A stretch of DNA of 23,609 nt from RGIG1840 sp964626795 (GTDB lineage Bacteria; Bacillota_I; Bacilli_A; RF39; UBA660): positions 1 through 23,609 of the forward strand of contig CAZVIQ010000009.1 in assembly GCA_964626795.1 (NCBI GenBank), read 5' to 3'. The notes beneath the pieces are model-generated. The model was given only the letters and a program-made list of their open reading frames with translations. It searched no databases and had not been told where the DNA came from. The stretch's first letter is position 1; the number at the start of each line of letters is the position of its first letter. The translations under genes were made by a program, and so were the position numbers. Shown piece by piece: positions 22,390 through 23,609 of this stretch.

Positions 22390-23609
22390 TTATTTTTCTT
22401 CATATTCAGCATCTTTTACTGTGTCATTTTTATCTTCATTAGGTGCTTCTTCAGATTTTTCAGCATTTTGTTTATTAATTTCTTCATAAACTCTTGCAGA
22501 TAAATTCATTGCTTTTTCAGATAATTTAGAAGTTTTTTCTTTAATATCTTCTATATCTTCACCTTCTAATGATTTCTTTACTTCATCAATTAATTCTTCA
22601 AGTTCTTTTTTCTCATCATCAGTTACTTTATCTCCAAGATCTTTAATTGCTTTTTCAGTAGTAAATATCATTTGCTCAGCTTCATTACGAGTTTCAGCTT
22701 CTGCTTTTTTCTTTTCATCAGCTTCTTTATTAGCTTCAGCTTCTTTCATCATCTTATCTATCTCTTCCTGTGAAAGTCCAGTATTAGAAGTTATCGTTAT
22801 TGCCTGCTCTTTATTTGTTCCAAGATCCTTAGCTTTAACATTAACTATACCGTTAGCATCTATATCAAATGATACTTCAATTTGTGGTATTCCTCTTGGT
22901 GCAGGTGGTATATTTGTAAGTGCAAATCTGCCAAGTGTTTTATTATCTGCTGCCATAGGTCTTTCACCTTGAAGTACATGAATATCTACAGCTGGTTGAT
23001 TATCGGCTGCTGTACTAAATACTTGTGATTTAGTTGTAGGAATTGTAGTATTTCTTGGTATTAATACTGTCATTACATTTCCAAGGGTCTCTATACCAAG
23101 AGATAATGGTGTAACATCAAGAAGTACTAAGTCATCTACTTCACCAGTTAATACTCCTCCTTGAATAGCTGCTCCCATTGCCACAACTTCATCTGGATTA
23201 ACTTCTTTTGATGGTTCTTTTCCAAGTTCATCTTTAACTAGTTCCTGAACCATTGGTATACGAGTTGAACCTCCCACCAATATTACTTTATCTATATCAT
23301 TTTTAGTAAGTTTCGCTTCTTTTAAAGCGTCTTTCACTGGTTTTCTTGTAGACTCTACAAGATCTTTTATTAGACTTTCAAGTTTCGCTCTTGTTAGTGT
23401 TACTTCTAAATGAAGTGGACCATTTTCTCCCTGTGTAATAAATGGAAGACTTATTTGTGTAGTTACTACACCACTTAAATCTTTTTTTGCTTTTTCAGCA
23501 CCATCTTTAAGTCTTTGCATAGCAAGTTTATCTTTACTTAAATCTACTCCGTTAGAACTTTTAAATTCACTTACTAAATAATCTATTATAATATTATCAA
23601 AATCATCTC
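22390..23609 (-). CDS. dnaK: chaperone DnaK (Hsp70), C-terminal part
   Basis: This is the C-terminal ~406 residues of DnaK, the ATP-dependent Hsp70 chaperone; the gene runs off the right edge of the window. The frame opens at the edge with DDFDNIIIDYLVSEF, part of the nucleotide-binding domain, so the internal Met at 23520 is not the start. Landmarks are ILVGGSTRIPMVQELV, NPDEVVAMGAAIQGGVLTGE, LLDVTPLSLGIETLG, NTTIPTTKSQVFSTA, the substrate-binding domain with GERPMAADNKTLGRF, and DIDANGIVNVKAKDLGT. The C-terminal lid is helical and ends in an acidic tail (DAEYEEK). The first ~200 residues, including the first phosphate loop, are outside. It would normally be followed by dnaJ, but tldD and tldE lie between. 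Confidence 0.97.
   Translation of the reverse strand, partial: DDFDNIIIDYLVSEFKSSNGVDLSKDKLAMQRLKDGAEKAKKDLSGVVTTQISLPFITQGENGPLHLEVTLTRAKLESLIKDLVESTRKPVKDALKEAKLTKNDIDKVILVGGSTRIPMVQELVKDELGKEPSKEVNPDEVVAMGAAIQGGVLTGEVDDLVLLDVTPLSLGIETLGNVMTVLIPRNTTIPTTKSQVFSTAADNQPAVDIHVLQGERPMAADNKTLGRFALTNIPPAPRGIPQIEVSFDIDANGIVNVKAKDLGTNKEQAITITSNTGLSQEEIDKMMKEAEANKEADEKKKAEAETRNEAEQMIFTTEKAIKDLGDKVTDDEKKELEELIDEVKKSLEGEDIEDIKEKTSKLSEKAMNLSARVYEEINKQNAEKSEEAPNEDKNDTVKDAEYEEK

Noticed and set aside
23518..23520. ATG at 23520 as a dnaK start
   Set aside because: The frame continues upstream to the window edge with recognisable DnaK sequence, so this is an internal methionine of a truncated gene.
1..23609. 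CRISPR arrays, tRNA/rRNA genes, insertion sequences, toxin-antitoxin or phage genes
   Set aside because: I looked for repeated spacers, cloverleaf/CCA ends, terminal inverted repeats with transposase motifs and phage-type proteins and saw none. T-box or common riboswitch leaders were also not evident.

Overview
The window is AT-rich, densely coded DNA with short intergenic gaps, AGGTG/GGAGG-type ribosome binding sites and near-consensus sigma-A promoters. Stops include TGA (for example engB and the small gene before the FemAB gene), so the standard bacterial code applies rather than the Mycoplasma code. A SpoVIF homologue, a YqfQ-like protein, a FemAB aminoacyltransferase and a SpoVB/MurJ-like flippase together point to a low-GC Bacillota, plausibly an uncultured Bacilli lineage; no species is claimed. 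A run of 100 N (1183-1282) is an assembly gap, so linkage across it is not proven.

Layout. 1-1882: tail of a lipid/oligosaccharide flippase, a DUF421 (YetF-like) membrane protein, and an unrecognised gene cut by the gap. 1962-6821 (minus strand): one tightly packed transcription unit behind a good promoter. It encodes QueA fused to an N-formylglutamate-amidohydrolase-like domain, then a glutamine-synthetase-fold amidoligase, a RimK-like ATP-grasp ligase, Tgt, and a small membrane protein. Junctions overlap or nearly abut. This mixture of queuosine tRNA-modification enzymes with two amide-forming ligases and an amidohydrolase is the most interesting content. 6890-9334: prepilin peptidase (pilD) and an N-terminally extended inner-membrane platform protein (pilC) of a type IV pilus/competence-type system. 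9450-9728: YqfQ-like protein. 9800-11035: enolase. 11132-12735 (plus strand): small membrane protein plus FemAB-type transferase. 12743-16201: spoVIF, der, two class III signal-peptide pilins and engB. 16206-18224: topA. 18225-18549: a non-coding stretch with three candidate promoters and a hairpin that may be an attenuator. 18550-23609: dnaK (partial), terminator, tldD, tldE, dnaJ.

How the genes work together. Tgt and QueA act consecutively on tRNA wobble position 34 (preQ1 insertion, then epoxyqueuosine formation). The co-transcribed amidoligase, ATP-grasp and FGase-like domain could make or remove an amide-linked group, on the queuosine pathway or on an unrelated peptide metabolite; this is inference. 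PilD, PilC and the two pilins (14411-15556) belong to one pilus/pseudopilus machine whose ATPase is not in the window. Two small membrane proteins (1962-2267 and 11132-11488) resemble these pilins after the membrane helix but lack the processing motif. Der and EngB are ribosome-assembly GTPases. TldD/TldE lie inside the chaperone cluster between dnaK and dnaJ.
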